From CAXTSE01 sp964246985 (GTDB lineage Bacteria > Actinomycetota > Actinomycetes > Actinomycetales > Microbacteriaceae): a DNA stretch of 64,000 nucleotides. Of the stretch, positions 34,148-43,320 are shown one piece after another (positions within the stretch are counted from its first letter, which is position 1; the number at the start of each line of letters is the position of its first letter). The notes under the pieces are model-generated. The model did not search any database. It saw only the letters and a program-made list of their open reading frames with translations, and had not been told where the DNA came from. A program made the translations under genes and the position numbers. The stretch lies in NCBI GenBank assembly GCA_964246985.1, contig CAXTSE010000004.1, forward strand, positions 170,870 through 234,869, in the 5' to 3' direction.

Positions 34148-35788
34148 GTGTTCATAGCCCTCCGCGCCGTGGCCGACGGCGTCGTCGCGACCGAACTCGA
34201 CGACAGTGCGCAGCGCGTGCGGATGAGCGTCCTGCGCCCCGAGGATCTCGCGGCCTGGGTGGCTGCTCGAGAGGGCGCCCGGCCGCGCTGGGTCTGGAGC
34301 GACACGTCGCGCTGGTACCCGCCGCTCCTCGCGGCCGGAGTGCGGGTCGACAGGGCCCTCGACCTGCGGCTGTGCCGCCGCATCCTGCGCGCGTCCGCGT
34401 ACACGCACGGCACCGCGCTCGCGACGGGGGCCCGAGACAACTGGGACGCGCCGGCGCACCGGGCGTCCACCGCATCCGACACGCTCTTCGACCTCGAGCC
34501 GTCCTCCGCCGACGACGACCCGGTGGTCGAGCTGCGGCGGCAGCGCAGCGCCGTCGACTCGAGCGGGCGTCCCGGACCGCTCCAGCTGCTTCTCGCGGCC
34601 GAGAGCGTCGGCGCGCTGGTCGCCGCCGAGATGACGTTCGCGGGACTGCCCTGGGATGCCGCGGCCCACGACCGGATCCTCATCGACCTGCTCGGGCCGC
34701 GCCCCATCCCGAGCCAACGGCCGGCGAAGCTCGAGGACAAGCTCGCCGAGGTCCGCGAGGCGCTCGACGACCCTACTCTGAACCCCGACTCGCCCGTCGA
34801 ACTGCTCAGGGGCCTGCAGCGAGCTGGGCTGCAGGTCTCGTCGACGCGGTCGTGGGAGCTCGAGACGGTGCAGCACCCCGCGATCCCGCCGCTGCTGGAG
34901 TACAAGAAGCTCGCGCGGCTGCTGAGCGCCAACGGCTGGAACTGGATCGACGAGTGGATCCACGACGGTCGATTCCGCCCGGTCTACGTGCCTGGTGGCG
35001 TCGTGACGGGGCGCTGGGCCGCCGACGGGGGCGGCGCGCTCCAGCTGCCGAAGGCGATCCGGGCCGCCGCGGTCGCCGATCCCGGCTGGACCTTCGTCGT
35101 CGCCGACGCCTCGCAGCTCGAGCCGCGCGTGCTCGCCGCGATCTCCGGAGACGCTGCGATGGCCGAGGCGGGGCAGGCCCAGGACATGTACGAGGGCATG
35201 GTGCTCTCAGGGTCGGTGCAGTCGCGAGAGCAGGCCAAGTACGGCATGCTCGGCGCGATCTACGGGGGCACGAGCGGTGAGGCGGGGCGCATGCGCCCGG
35301 TGATCGGACGTGCATTCCCACGGGCGATGGCCTTCGTCGAGGAGGCGGCGCGCGCCGGGGAGCGCGGGGACGTCGTCAGCACCTGGCTCGGCCGCAGCTC
35401 GCCACCCGGTGCGGGCTCGGCCTGGAACGAGACGGCGACGGATGCCGAGCAGCGCCGGCAGCGCCACGACGCCGCAGCGTGGGGGCGATTCACGCGCAAC
35501 TTCGTCGTGCAGGGGAGCGCCGCCGAGTGGGCTCTGTGCTGGATCGGGTCGCTGCGCCGCCGCCTCTGGGAGCTCGGCGGCTCCACCGTCGCGCTCACCG
35601 CGAAGCCGCACCTCGTCTTCTTCCTGCACGACGAGCTGGTCGTCCACACCCCCGTCGAGGTGGCGGATCAGGTGGCTGAGGCCCTGCGCGAGGCGGCGGC
35701 GGATGCGGGGCGACTCCTCTTCGGCGACGCCCCCGTCGAGTGGGCGCTGACGGTCGCCACCGTCGATCGGTACGCGGACGCGAAGTAG
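34148..35788 (+). CDS. Bifunctional 3'-5' exonuclease/DNA polymerase, family A
   Basis: A 546-residue protein from GTG 34148 of the actinobacterial PolA-like type. The C-terminal polymerase has motif A as VADASQLEPRVLAAISGD, motif B as KYGMLGAIYGG and motif C as HDELVVHTP. The N-terminal ~130 residues are at the place of the proofreading domain but do not show convincing DEDD exonuclease residues, so that activity is doubtful. It lacks the 5' nuclease of true Pol I. Such proteins are thought to act in repair or translesion synthesis. Neighbouring genes do not clarify the role. Confidence 0.9.
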   Translation: MFIALRAVADGVVATELDDSAQRVRMSVLRPEDLAAWVAAREGARPRWVWSDTSRWYPPLLAAGVRVDRALDLRLCRRILRASAYTHGTALATGARDNWDAPAHRASTASDTLFDLEPSSADDDPVVELRRQRSAVDSSGRPGPLQLLLAAESVGALVAAEMTFAGLPWDAAAHDRILIDLLGPRPIPSQRPAKLEDKLAEVREALDDPTLNPDSPVELLRGLQRAGLQVSSTRSWELETVQHPAIPPLLEYKKLARLLSANGWNWIDEWIHDGRFRPVYVPGGVVTGRWAADGGGALQLPKAIRAAAVADPGWTFVVADASQLEPRVLAAISGDAAMAEAGQAQDMYEGMVLSGSVQSREQAKYGMLGAIYGGTSGEAGRMRPVIGRAFPRAMAFVEEAARAGERGDVVSTWLGRSSPPGAGSAWNETATDAEQRRQRHDAAAWGRFTRNFVVQGSAAEWALCWIGSLRRRLWELGGSTVALTAKPHLVFFLHDELVVHTPVEVADQVAEALREAAADAGRLLFGDAPVEWALTVATVDRYADAK

Positions 35789-35931
35789 CAGCTGAGCGGG
35801 TCAGAGCGGCCCAGAAAACACCGAATCACAATCTTGTGATTCCTCGCATTCGTCCGGCATAATGGCCCCAGCACCACTCGCATTCATTCGACAGGTCGAT
35901 GGGGAAGTCGCACCTACGAATGGAGAGAGAC

Positions 35932-36450
35932 GTGACTGCTGCAGCAACCCCTCGCGCCATGGCGCGCGGAGTGGTGTACATCCACTCCGCCCCACGTGCG
36001 CTGTGCCCCCATGTCGAGTGGGCGGTCGGACGCGCCCTCGGTCGCGCCGTGAACTTCGACTGGCGCGAGCAGCCTGTGCTCAAGGGCTCGTCGCGCACCG
36101 AGTACTTCTGGGAGGGCGACCGCGGCGCGGGCGCCGTGCTGGCATCTGCTCTTCGCGGCTGGGAGCACCTGCGCTACGAGGTCACCGAGGACGCCGGTCT
36201 CGGCACCGACGGTGCCCGCTTCATGCATACGCCCGAGCTCGGCATCTACTTCGCCCAGACCGACACCGCCGGCAACACGGTGATCCCCGAGGACCGCATC
36301 CGGTTCGCCATGGAGTCCGCGGGATCCGACGCCTTCGAGCTGCACCGCGAGCTGCGCCTCGCGCTCGGGCAGTCCTGGGACGACGAGCTCGAGCCCTTCC
36401 GCCTCGCGAGCGAGGAGTCCAGCGTCGTCTGGCTCCACAAGGTGGGCTGA
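35932..36450 (+). CDS. DUF3145 family protein
   Basis: A 172-residue protein from a GTG at 35932 with GGAGAGAGA just upstream. Its signature is MARGVVYIHSAPRALCPHVEWAVGRALG, with ELRLALGQSWDDELEPFRLASEESSVVWLHKVG at the end. DUF3145 is found only in actinobacteria and often beside the fab genes, as here, where it is convergent with fabF. Its function is unknown. Confidence 0.92.
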   Translation: MTAAATPRAMARGVVYIHSAPRALCPHVEWAVGRALGRAVNFDWREQPVLKGSSRTEYFWEGDRGAGAVLASALRGWEHLRYEVTEDAGLGTDGARFMHTPELGIYFAQTDTAGNTVIPEDRIRFAMESAGSDAFELHRELRLALGQSWDDELEPFRLASEESSVVWLHKVG

Positions 36451-36453
36451 CCG

Positions 36454-36591
36454 ATGACGCGCATCATCCGCCGACTGCTCGGCCGCACCAGCCCGCGTCA
36501 CCTCGCGGTGGCCGTCGCCGAGCGTCCCCTGCACCCGTGGTTCGTCAGCCGCGAGCTGCACCTCGTCGAGTCGGGCGTCCGCTTCCGCTGA
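36454..36591 (+). CDS. Small basic ORF of 45 residues downstream of DUF3145
   Basis: An ATG-started frame 3 bp after the DUF3145 stop encodes MTRIIRRLLGRTSPRHL and continues to a TGA at 36591. It is strongly basic at the start and amphipathic. Its position in the same transcript and third-base GC suggest it may be real. I know of no family, and conservation is the only way to decide. Confidence 0.4.
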   Translation: MTRIIRRLLGRTSPRHLAVAVAERPLHPWFVSRELHLVESGVRFR

Positions 36592-36614
36592 GCGGTTCCG
36601 ACGCACGAACCGTC

Positions 36615-37859
36615 CTACGAGTCGTAGCTCCGTACCGCGACGACGGCATTGTGGCCGCCGAAGCCGAACGAGTTGCTGATCGCCAGCTGCGGCCCGGCTC
36701 CGAGCGCGCGCGGCGACGTGACGACATCGAGCGGGATCTCGGGATCCTGATCGTCGAGGTTGATCGTCGTCGGCGCGGTGCGCTCCTGCACGGCGAGGAT
36801 CGTGAAGATCAGCTCGAGGGCGCCGGTGCCGCCCAGGAGGTGCCCGGTGGCCGCCTTCGTGGCCGACACGGGGATGCCGTGCACGCGGTCGCCGAACACG
36901 GCGAGCAGCGCCTTGTACTCGGCGATGTCGCCGACCGGCGTCGAGGTCGCGTGCGCGTTGATGTGGGTGACCTCGTCGGGCGTCGCGCCGGCCTGCGCCA
37001 GGGCCGCGAAGACCGCGCGTGCCGCCCCGCGCCCCTCGGGGTCGGGAGCGGTGATGTGGTACGAATCGCTCGTGACCCCGCCGCCGGCGATCTCGGCGTA
37101 GATCTTCGCACCGCGCGCGAGGGCGTGCTCCTCGGTCTCCATGACGATGGTCGCGGCGCCCTCGCCCATGACGAAGCCGTCGCGGTTGGCGTCATAGGGG
37201 CGTGATGCGCGAGCCGGATCGTCGTTGCGCTTCGAGAGCGCCTGCATCGATGCGAAGGAGGCGATCGTGATCGGGTGGATGCACGACTCCGTGCCCCCGG
37301 CGAGCACGACGTCGGCGAGCCCCAGCTGGAGGTGGTCGTAGGCGTTGGCGATGGCCTCGGTGCTGGACGCGCAGGCCGAGACATCGGTGCGCGCGAAGGC
37401 TCGGGCGTCGAGCGCCATGCTGATGGCGGCGGATGCGGCGTTCGGCATGAGCATCGGCACGGTCATCGGGAGCACGCGGCGCGGCCCCTTCTCGCGGAGT
37501 GTGTCCCACGCGTCGAGCAGGGTCCAGAGACCGCCGATGCCGGTGGAGTAGTCGACGCCGATGCGCTCCGGCGCGACATCGGTGAGCGCGGCATCCGCCC
37601 AGGCCTCGCGGGCCGAGATGAGGGCGAACTGCGCCGAGGGGTCGAGGCGCTTGATCTCCTGGCGCTCGAGCACGTCCTCGGGTCGCACGCGGGCCTGCCC
37701 CGCGAACGTCACGGGGAGCTGCAGCTCTTCCACCCACGGGGCCTCGATGCTGCGGATGCCGGTCTCGCCGGCGAGCAGGTTGGTCCAGCTCTCTCGGGCG
37801 GTTCCGCCGACGGGGGAGGAGGCACCGATGCCGGTGACGACGATCTTCTTGTTGGTCAT
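36615..37859 (-). CDS. fabF: 3-oxoacyl-[ACP] synthase II
   Basis: A 414-residue condensing enzyme. The catalytic triad is Cys163 (DVSACASS), His303 (INAHATSTPVGD) and His340 (KAATGHLLGG). It elongates acyl-ACP with malonyl-ACP in type II fatty-acid synthesis. It is the last gene of the operon fabD-fabH-acpP-fabF, 99 bp after acpP. It converges with the small ORF after DUF3145. Confidence 0.95.
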   Translation of the reverse strand: MTNKKIVVTGIGASSPVGGTARESWTNLLAGETGIRSIEAPWVEELQLPVTFAGQARVRPEDVLERQEIKRLDPSAQFALISAREAWADAALTDVAPERIGVDYSTGIGGLWTLLDAWDTLREKGPRRVLPMTVPMLMPNAASAAISMALDARAFARTDVSACASSTEAIANAYDHLQLGLADVVLAGGTESCIHPITIASFASMQALSKRNDDPARASRPYDANRDGFVMGEGAATIVMETEEHALARGAKIYAEIAGGGVTSDSYHITAPDPEGRGAARAVFAALAQAGATPDEVTHINAHATSTPVGDIAEYKALLAVFGDRVHGIPVSATKAATGHLLGGTGALELIFTILAVQERTAPTTINLDDQDPEIPLDVVTSPRALGAGPQLAISNSFGFGGHNAVVAVRSYDS

Positions 37860-37958
37860 TCGACTTTCTCCGTGGCTGTGCCGGCGCGGAGCCGGGCTGA
37901 GCGGGGGAGGCGCGTGCCGCCCCCGCTCCCATGCGCGCCGGATGACGCGCGGATGTCG

Positions 37959-38207
37959 CTACGCCTGGGCGTTGGTGATGAAGGTGACGGCGTCGCCAAC
38001 CGTGACCAGGTTCTTGACCTCTTCGTCGGGGATCTTGACGTCGAACTTCTCCTCGGCGTTGACGACGATCGTCATCATCGAGATCGAGTCGATGTCGAGG
38101 TCGTCCGTGAACGACTTGTCCAGCTCCACCGTGTCGGTGGCGATGCCGGTCTCGTCGTTGATGAGTTCAGCCAGGCCGGCGAGGACCTCGTCCGTGGACA
38201 GTGCCAT
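37959..38207 (-). CDS. acpP: Acyl carrier protein
   Basis: An 82-residue acidic protein with the phosphopantetheine site DIDSIS; Ser41 carries the prosthetic group. In most ACPs the motif is DSL; here it is DSI, which is tolerated. It carries the growing chain between FabD, FabH and FabF. A GAAGGAG-type ribosome site (CAAGGAGATAAATC on the minus strand) lies just before the ATG at 38207. Confidence 0.97.
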   Translation of the reverse strand: MALSTDEVLAGLAELINDETGIATDTVELDKSFTDDLDIDSISMMTIVVNAEEKFDVKIPDEEVKNLVTVGDAVTFITNAQA

Positions 38208-38268
38208 GATTTATCTCCTTGAAGGTGGTGCCGTGTACTGCGGGTGTGTCGTTTGACCGTGGCCAATC

Positions 38269-39267
38269 CTAGGGGAGGCGCACTACCTGGGCCCCGTAGA
38301 CGAGGCCCGCGCCGAAGCCGATCTGCAGGGCGAGCCCCCCGCTGAGCTCGGGATGCTCCTCGAGCAGACGGTGGGTCGCGAGCGGGATCGAGGCGGCCGA
38401 CGTGTTGCCGGTCGTCTCGATGTCGCGGCCGATCGCGACGTGCTCCGGCAGCTTCAGCTGCTTCGCGAGCTCGTCGATGATGCGCATGTTGGCCTGGTGG
38501 GGGACGAACGCGGCGAGGTCGTCTGCGGTGATGCCCGCGGCATCCAGAGCCTGCTTCGCGACCTTCGCCATCTCCCACACCGCCCAGCGGAACACCGTCT
38601 GACCGTCCTGGCGCATGGTCGGCCAGGGCTTCACACCGTCGACGAACTCCTCGAAGGTGGCGTCCATGCCGACCGCATCCCACTTCGAGCCGTCGGATCC
38701 CCAGACGCTGGCCGAGATGCCGGCCTCGTCGGCCGGTCCGACCACGGCAGCCCCGGCACCGTCGCCGAGCAGGAACGAGATCGACCGGTCGGTGGGGCTG
38801 ACGTACTGCGAGAGCTTCTCGGCGCCCACGACCAGCACGTACTCGGCCGCGCCGCTGCGCACCAGCGCATCGGCCTGGGCGATGCCGTAGGTGTAGCCGG
38901 CGCAGGCCGCGCTGATGTCGTAGGCGGGAGCGGGGTTGGCTCCGATGCGGTCGGCGAGCAGGGCCGACATCGACGGCGTCACCGCGACGTTGCTGATCGT
39001 GGAGACGAGCACGGCGCCGATCTGGTCGGGACGGATGCCCGCCTTCTCGATCGCCTCGCGGGACGCGGTCTCGGCCAGATCGATCGCGTCGATGCCCTTA
39101 CTGGCGCGCTTGCGGGTGATGATGCCCGTGCGCTGACGGATCCACTCGTCGCTCGAGTCGATCGGACCGACGAGATCGTCGTTCGTGACGAGCAGGTCGC
39201 CGCGCGCGGCGCCGAAGCTGAGGATGCGCGTGAACTGCGCGCCCTGGGACTGGGTGAGGGCGGTCAT
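38269..39267 (-). CDS. fabH: 3-oxoacyl-[ACP] synthase III
   Basis: A 332-residue enzyme that starts fatty-acid synthesis by joining an acyl-CoA to malonyl-ACP. Catalytic residues are Cys122 (AACAGYTYG), His257 (VPHQANMR) and Asn288 (TTGNTSAAS). In Microbacteriaceae, branched starter units are expected to be used. The ATG overlaps the fabD stop by 4 nt (ATGA), so translation is coupled. Confidence 0.95.
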   Translation of the reverse strand: MTALTQSQGAQFTRILSFGAARGDLLVTNDDLVGPIDSSDEWIRQRTGIITRKRASKGIDAIDLAETASREAIEKAGIRPDQIGAVLVSTISNVAVTPSMSALLADRIGANPAPAYDISAACAGYTYGIAQADALVRSGAAEYVLVVGAEKLSQYVSPTDRSISFLLGDGAGAAVVGPADEAGISASVWGSDGSKWDAVGMDATFEEFVDGVKPWPTMRQDGQTVFRWAVWEMAKVAKQALDAAGITADDLAAFVPHQANMRIIDELAKQLKLPEHVAIGRDIETTGNTSAASIPLATHRLLEEHPELSGGLALQIGFGAGLVYGAQVVRLP

Positions 39268-40202
39268 GCGGCTCCGTCGCTGTCGATGAGGGCGTGTGCG
39301 GCCGCCAGGTCGTCGGGTGTCTTGACGGCGACCGTGGGGACGCCCTTGAGGCCGCGCTTCGCGAGACCGACGAGGGCGCCGGCGGGAGCCAGCTCGATCA
39401 GGCCCGTGATGCCCGCCTCGGCGAACGACGCCATGGTGAGATCCCAGCGCACGGGGGAGGCGACCTGCCCGACCAGGAGGTCGACGTAGAGCGCGCCGGT
39501 CGTCACCCGCTCCCCGGTCTTGTTGGTCCAGATGGGCAGAGTGGGATCGCCGACCTCGAGGCCGGATGCCGTCGCCCGGAGCACATCGACTGCGGGAGCC
39601 ATGTAGCGGGTGTGGAACGCGCCCGCGACCTGGAGGGGGATGATCCGCGTGCCGGCCGGGGGAGCGGCCTGCAGAGCCGCCAGGGCGGCGAGATCGCCCG
39701 CGACCACGATCTGACCGCCGCCGTTGAAGTTGGCGGGCTCGAGTCCGAGCTCGGCGAGCCGGGCCAGCAGCTCGGTCTCGTCGCCGCCGAGCACGGCGCT
39801 CATGCCCGTGGCAGCTCGGGTCGCGGCGTCGGCCATGGCGACCCCGCGTCGGGCGACGAGCGTCATGGCGTCGTGCTCGCTGAGGATCCCGGCGGCCGCT
39901 GCGGCCGCGAGCTCGCCTACCGAGTGGCCGGCGACCCCGGCCAGCCGGTCGCGCCGTCCGCCCTCGGTCACGGCGGCGAAGGCCAGCAGCGACGCGGCCA
40001 CGATGAGCGGCTGGGCGACCGCGGTGTCGCGGATGGTGTCCGCATCCGACACCGTGCCGTGGGTGCGGAGGTCGACGCCCGCGGCGTCGGCGAGCGCACC
40101 GAGATGATCGGAGAACCGCGACTCGGCGAGCCAGGGTTCGAGGAATCCGGGGGTCTGAGAGCCCTGTCCGGGCGCGACGACGACGACAGTCACGCGCTCC
40201 AT
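39264..40202 (-). CDS. fabD: Malonyl-CoA:ACP transacylase
   Basis: A 312-residue transferase. The nucleophile is Ser94 in AGHSVGE and the partner is His197 in GAFHTRYM; the start region VVVVAPGQGSQTPGF is typical. It loads malonyl groups onto ACP. The ATG at 40202 has AGGGCAGG just upstream; a GTG at 40193 is possible. It is the first gene of the fab operon. Two short dyads lie in the 83-bp gap between it and the sugar-cassette kinase. Confidence 0.94.
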   Translation of the reverse strand: MERVTVVVVAPGQGSQTPGFLEPWLAESRFSDHLGALADAAGVDLRTHGTVSDADTIRDTAVAQPLIVAASLLAFAAVTEGGRRDRLAGVAGHSVGELAAAAAAGILSEHDAMTLVARRGVAMADAATRAATGMSAVLGGDETELLARLAELGLEPANFNGGGQIVVAGDLAALAALQAAPPAGTRIIPLQVAGAFHTRYMAPAVDVLRATASGLEVGDPTLPIWTNKTGERVTTGALYVDLLVGQVASPVRWDLTMASFAEAGITGLIELAPAGALVGLAKRGLKGVPTVAVKTPDDLAAAHALIDSDGAA

Positions 40203-40225
40203 CCTGCCCTGTTTGATGCCCCAGC

Positions 40226-40265
40226 GTGCACCGACCTGCACCAAGATCCGGGCGACATGTTGTCG
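40226..40265. promoter_or_regulatory. Two dyads in the fabD upstream region
   Basis: GTGCA-N6-TGCAC covers 40226-40241 and CGACA-TGT-TGTCG covers 40253-40265. Both lie in the gap between the kinase stop (40286) and the fabD start (40202). They could be the binding sites of the FasR-like regulator or part of a promoter. No clear -35/-10 pair was found. Confidence 0.4.
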
Positions 40266-40285
40266 GAACCCTCCACTCGGACCCT

Positions 40286-41491
40286 CTAGACGCGCACGTC
40301 GGCGGGTGTCGTCGCCCATGCGGCGAGGAAACCGCCGACGAAGCTGTCGCCCAGCCCGATGGTCGTCGGGCTGTCGACGTCGAGCCGATAGGCGGGGACG
40401 GCCGCGGCGCGGTGCGGGAGGCGCGCCTGGACCGCGGCGGCCACGGCGGCACCCTCGGTCTGCACCGGCAGAGTGCGGGTCTGGGCGTAGTCGGCTGCGG
40501 TGTGGCCGTCGCCCTGGCGGTACCGGGTCGCGGCCATGGTCACCGCCCCCTCGAGGGCAGGGGCGAAGGAGGGCGCGCGATCGCCGAGGGCGATCGCCCA
40601 GTGGCGGGTGTGCACGAGCAGCACGCGCGCGGGGATGAGTCGATGGGCGTGTTCGAGGGCCGCGACGACGGCGTCGGGGTTCAGCAGGTTGACCGGACTG
40701 CCGAGGTAGGTCTGCAGCTCGTCCTCGTTGAGGCTGTAGACGTCGATCTGGTCGAGCAGCGCCCGACGCACCCGCGTGCTGAACTCGGGGTTGTAGAAGC
40801 CGGCGTCCTCGTAGAACACGAGCGCATCGGTCGGCAGCTCGCTGAGGGCGACGCGCACGTCGTGCAGACGCGCGTCGAGCAGGGCCCGGTCCTGCATCGT
40901 GTTGAAGCCCGAGACCAGGAATGCCCGCGCCTCGCTGAGAGCGGCCGCCAGATCCGCGCTGATGCGCAGCTCGCGGTTGGGCGGGTCGTTGGCGACGATC
41001 AGGCGGTTGGCGTGAGGGGCGACGATGTCGATGTCGCCCGCGGTCACGCGCGTGCCGGCGCTGAACTGCACGATCAGATGCGGATCGAGCGTGTCCTCGG
41101 TGGCGCTGCTGATGAACGTCGTCGAGTCCGGCAGCAGCCTCCGCACGGTGTCGTCGATGCTCACGAGGTGCTGCACCGACGGCACGCCGAGGCTGTGCAT
41201 CGCGATCCCGGCGCGGACTCCGGTGCCTCCCAGCGTCACGCGCGTCTCGAATCGAGCTGCGAACGCCTCGACGATGCCGGAGGAGGCGGCGAAGCGCTCC
41301 CCTCCGGCACCGCGTTCGAGGAACGCCAGGACGGTCAGCACGAGCGCGCGCTCGTCGTCGATCGGCTGCGACATGGTGAGATCGCCGGCGGAGATGCCGT
41401 GCTCGAGGATCAGTTCCTCGAGCACGGCCGAATCCCACACGATCTCGTAGTCGACGGTGCCGCCGAGGCCGAGGACGAGATGACTGCTCAC
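40286..41491 (-). CDS. ADP-dependent phosphofructokinase/glucokinase-like sugar kinase
   Basis: A 401-residue ribokinase-fold kinase, longer than PfkB proteins (~310) and matching the ADP-dependent glucokinase/phosphofructokinase group. Features are GLGGTVDYEI at the start, a sugar-site stretch VTLGGTGVRAGIAM, YSLNEDELQTYLG and the catalytic GLGD (379-382, Asp382). It would phosphorylate a hexose or hexose phosphate. The phosphate donor (ADP or ATP) cannot be settled from sequence. It is the last gene of the sugar operon, 48 bp after the aldolase. Confidence 0.78.
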   Translation of the reverse strand: MSSHLVLGLGGTVDYEIVWDSAVLEELILEHGISAGDLTMSQPIDDERALVLTVLAFLERGAGGERFAASSGIVEAFAARFETRVTLGGTGVRAGIAMHSLGVPSVQHLVSIDDTVRRLLPDSTTFISSATEDTLDPHLIVQFSAGTRVTAGDIDIVAPHANRLIVANDPPNRELRISADLAAALSEARAFLVSGFNTMQDRALLDARLHDVRVALSELPTDALVFYEDAGFYNPEFSTRVRRALLDQIDVYSLNEDELQTYLGSPVNLLNPDAVVAALEHAHRLIPARVLLVHTRHWAIALGDRAPSFAPALEGAVTMAATRYRQGDGHTAADYAQTRTLPVQTEGAAVAAAVQARLPHRAAAVPAYRLDVDSPTTIGLGDSFVGGFLAAWATTPADVRV

Positions 41492-41539
41492 GTGATGATC
41501 CTGCTCCTGCGTCGGGGTGATGAGGTCGTGCTGCGTCGA

Positions 41540-42403
41540 CTAGTAGAGCGAGGCCTTGCCTGCCGCGTCGAACAGGTCGATCTTCTGGGCGGCCGTCTCC
41601 TTCATCGCGGCGATGGCTCCCGGCTGGATGGAGTTCGGCTCGCGCAGCTTCTCGTCGGTGCCGAGGATGCCGCGCATCGCGTTGTGGTAAGCCACCTTGA
41701 TGTCGCTCGAGATGTTGATCTTGTTGACACCGAGCTTCACCGACTGCCCGATCTCGTCGTCGGGGTTCGACGAGCCGCCGTGCAGCACGAGGGGGATGTC
41801 GAGGGCGGCCTTGAGCTCCTTGAGCAGGTCGAGCTTCAGCTCGGGGCTCTTCTCGGCTGGGTAGAGACCGTGCGAGGTGCCGATCGCCACCGCGAGGCTG
41901 TCGACGCCCGTCTCCTGGACGAATCGCACAGCGTCGTCGGGATCCGTGTAGATGATCTCGGCGGCACCTGCCTCGCCGTAGCTGTCGTTGGCGCCGATGG
42001 TGCCGAGCTCGGCCTCGACCGAGACGCCGACCGCGTGCGCGGCCTCGACGACCTTCTTCGTCAGGGCGACGTTCTCCTCGAACGGCAGCATCGAGGCGTC
42101 GATCATGACCGAGGTGAAGCCGGCCTGGATCGCCTCGATCATCTGCTCGTAGGTGCCGCCGTGATCCCAGTGGATGACGACGGGCACGCTCGAGCGGTGG
42201 GCGCGGGACCGGATGGCCTGCACCAGGTCGGGAGTGACGTGGCTCACCTCGTCGGGGTGGATCGCGATGATGACGGGTGCGTCCTTCTCCTCGCTGATGT
42301 CCATGATCCCGGTGAACATGGCCCAGTCGCTGATGTTGAAGGCCGGCACCGCGAAGTTGTTCGCGTGGGCGACGTCCAGGAGGGCTTTTCCGTTGATGAG
42401 CAC
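41540..42403 (-). CDS. Class II ketose-bisphosphate aldolase
   Basis: A 287-residue zinc-dependent aldolase of the FbaA/KbaY type. Visible elements are HWDHGG (His78, Asp80, His81), EAELGTIG, GTSHG and LHGGSS. It splits a ketose 1,6-bisphosphate into dihydroxyacetone phosphate and an aldehyde. Within the cassette it would act after the kinase on the imported sugar. It resembles tagatose- and fructose-bisphosphate aldolases equally. Confidence 0.88.
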   Translation of the reverse strand: MLINGKALLDVAHANNFAVPAFNISDWAMFTGIMDISEEKDAPVIIAIHPDEVSHVTPDLVQAIRSRAHRSSVPVVIHWDHGGTYEQMIEAIQAGFTSVMIDASMLPFEENVALTKKVVEAAHAVGVSVEAELGTIGANDSYGEAGAAEIIYTDPDDAVRFVQETGVDSLAVAIGTSHGLYPAEKSPELKLDLLKELKAALDIPLVLHGGSSNPDDEIGQSVKLGVNKINISSDIKVAYHNAMRGILGTDEKLREPNSIQPGAIAAMKETAAQKIDLFDAAGKASLY

Positions 42404-42452
42404 TGCAGGGTTCTCCTTATTTTGGGTGGTGAGAGTCGGCGGACGGCTGAGG

Positions 42453-43319
42453 TCAGCTCTTGACCGAGCCGGACGTGAGCCCGCCGATGAAGTAGCGCTG
42501 GAAGAAGAGGAACAGCGCGAGCACGGGGATCGACCCCAGGATGCTCATCGCCATCATCTCGTTCCACTCGTACGAGGTCTGACCCATGAGCAGCTGGATG
42601 CCGATGGGCACCGTGCGCATGTCGTTGGTCTTGGTGAGAGTGAGCGCGAAGAGGTACTCGTTCCAGGCGAGCATGAACGTGTAGATGCCGACTGACACGA
42701 TGCCCGGCACCGAGATGGGCACCAGGATGCGCCAGAGGGCCGTCCATGATCCCGCGCCGTCCACCCGCACGGCCTCGTCGAGCTCGCGCGGCAGGGTGTT
42801 GAAGTAGCCGGTCATCATGATGATCGCGTACGGCAGCGTGAACACCATGTAGGTGAGGATCAGCCCGGCGTAGGTGTTGTAGAGCCCGAGCGTGACCATC
42901 AGCCCGAAGTACGGGATCAGGAGCGTGATGGGCGGCACGGCCTGCACGCTGACGATGATCATGTTGAGCTGGTTCTTGAAGCGGAACTCGAATCGACTGA
43001 ACGCGTAGGCGGCCATGATCGCGATGAGCAGCGTGAGCACGGTCACGGCACCCGAGACCACGTAGCTGTTGATGAAGAACCGGATCTTCTCCGGATCGGC
43101 GAAGATCGCGGCGTAGGCACCGAACGAGAACCCATCGGTGATCAGTCGCGGCGGGAACTCGAAGATCTCGGTGTTCGACTTGAACGAGCTCGAGAGCATC
43201 CAGAGCACGGGGAGCCCGGCGAACCCGGCACCAAGCAGCAGGCCGACGAGCACGCCGGCGCGAGCCAGGTTGAGCTTCGCCCGCTTGGACAGGCCGGGGG
43301 TGGTGGAGACGGTGGTCAT
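42453..43319 (-). CDS. Carbohydrate ABC transporter permease (MalG type)
   Basis: A 288-residue inner-membrane protein with six hydrophobic helices. The EAA loop that contacts the ATPase reads EAVRVDGAGSWTALWRILVPISVPG. It pairs with the permease gene that ends 1 bp away to form the sugar channel of a CUT1-type importer. The short hydrophilic start and C-terminal GGLTSGSVKS are typical. Confidence 0.93.
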   Translation of the reverse strand: MTTVSTTPGLSKRAKLNLARAGVLVGLLLGAGFAGLPVLWMLSSSFKSNTEIFEFPPRLITDGFSFGAYAAIFADPEKIRFFINSYVVSGAVTVLTLLIAIMAAYAFSRFEFRFKNQLNMIIVSVQAVPPITLLIPYFGLMVTLGLYNTYAGLILTYMVFTLPYAIIMMTGYFNTLPRELDEAVRVDGAGSWTALWRILVPISVPGIVSVGIYTFMLAWNEYLFALTLTKTNDMRTVPIGIQLLMGQTSYEWNEMMAMSILGSIPVLALFLFFQRYFIGGLTSGSVKS

Positions 43320-43320
43320 G

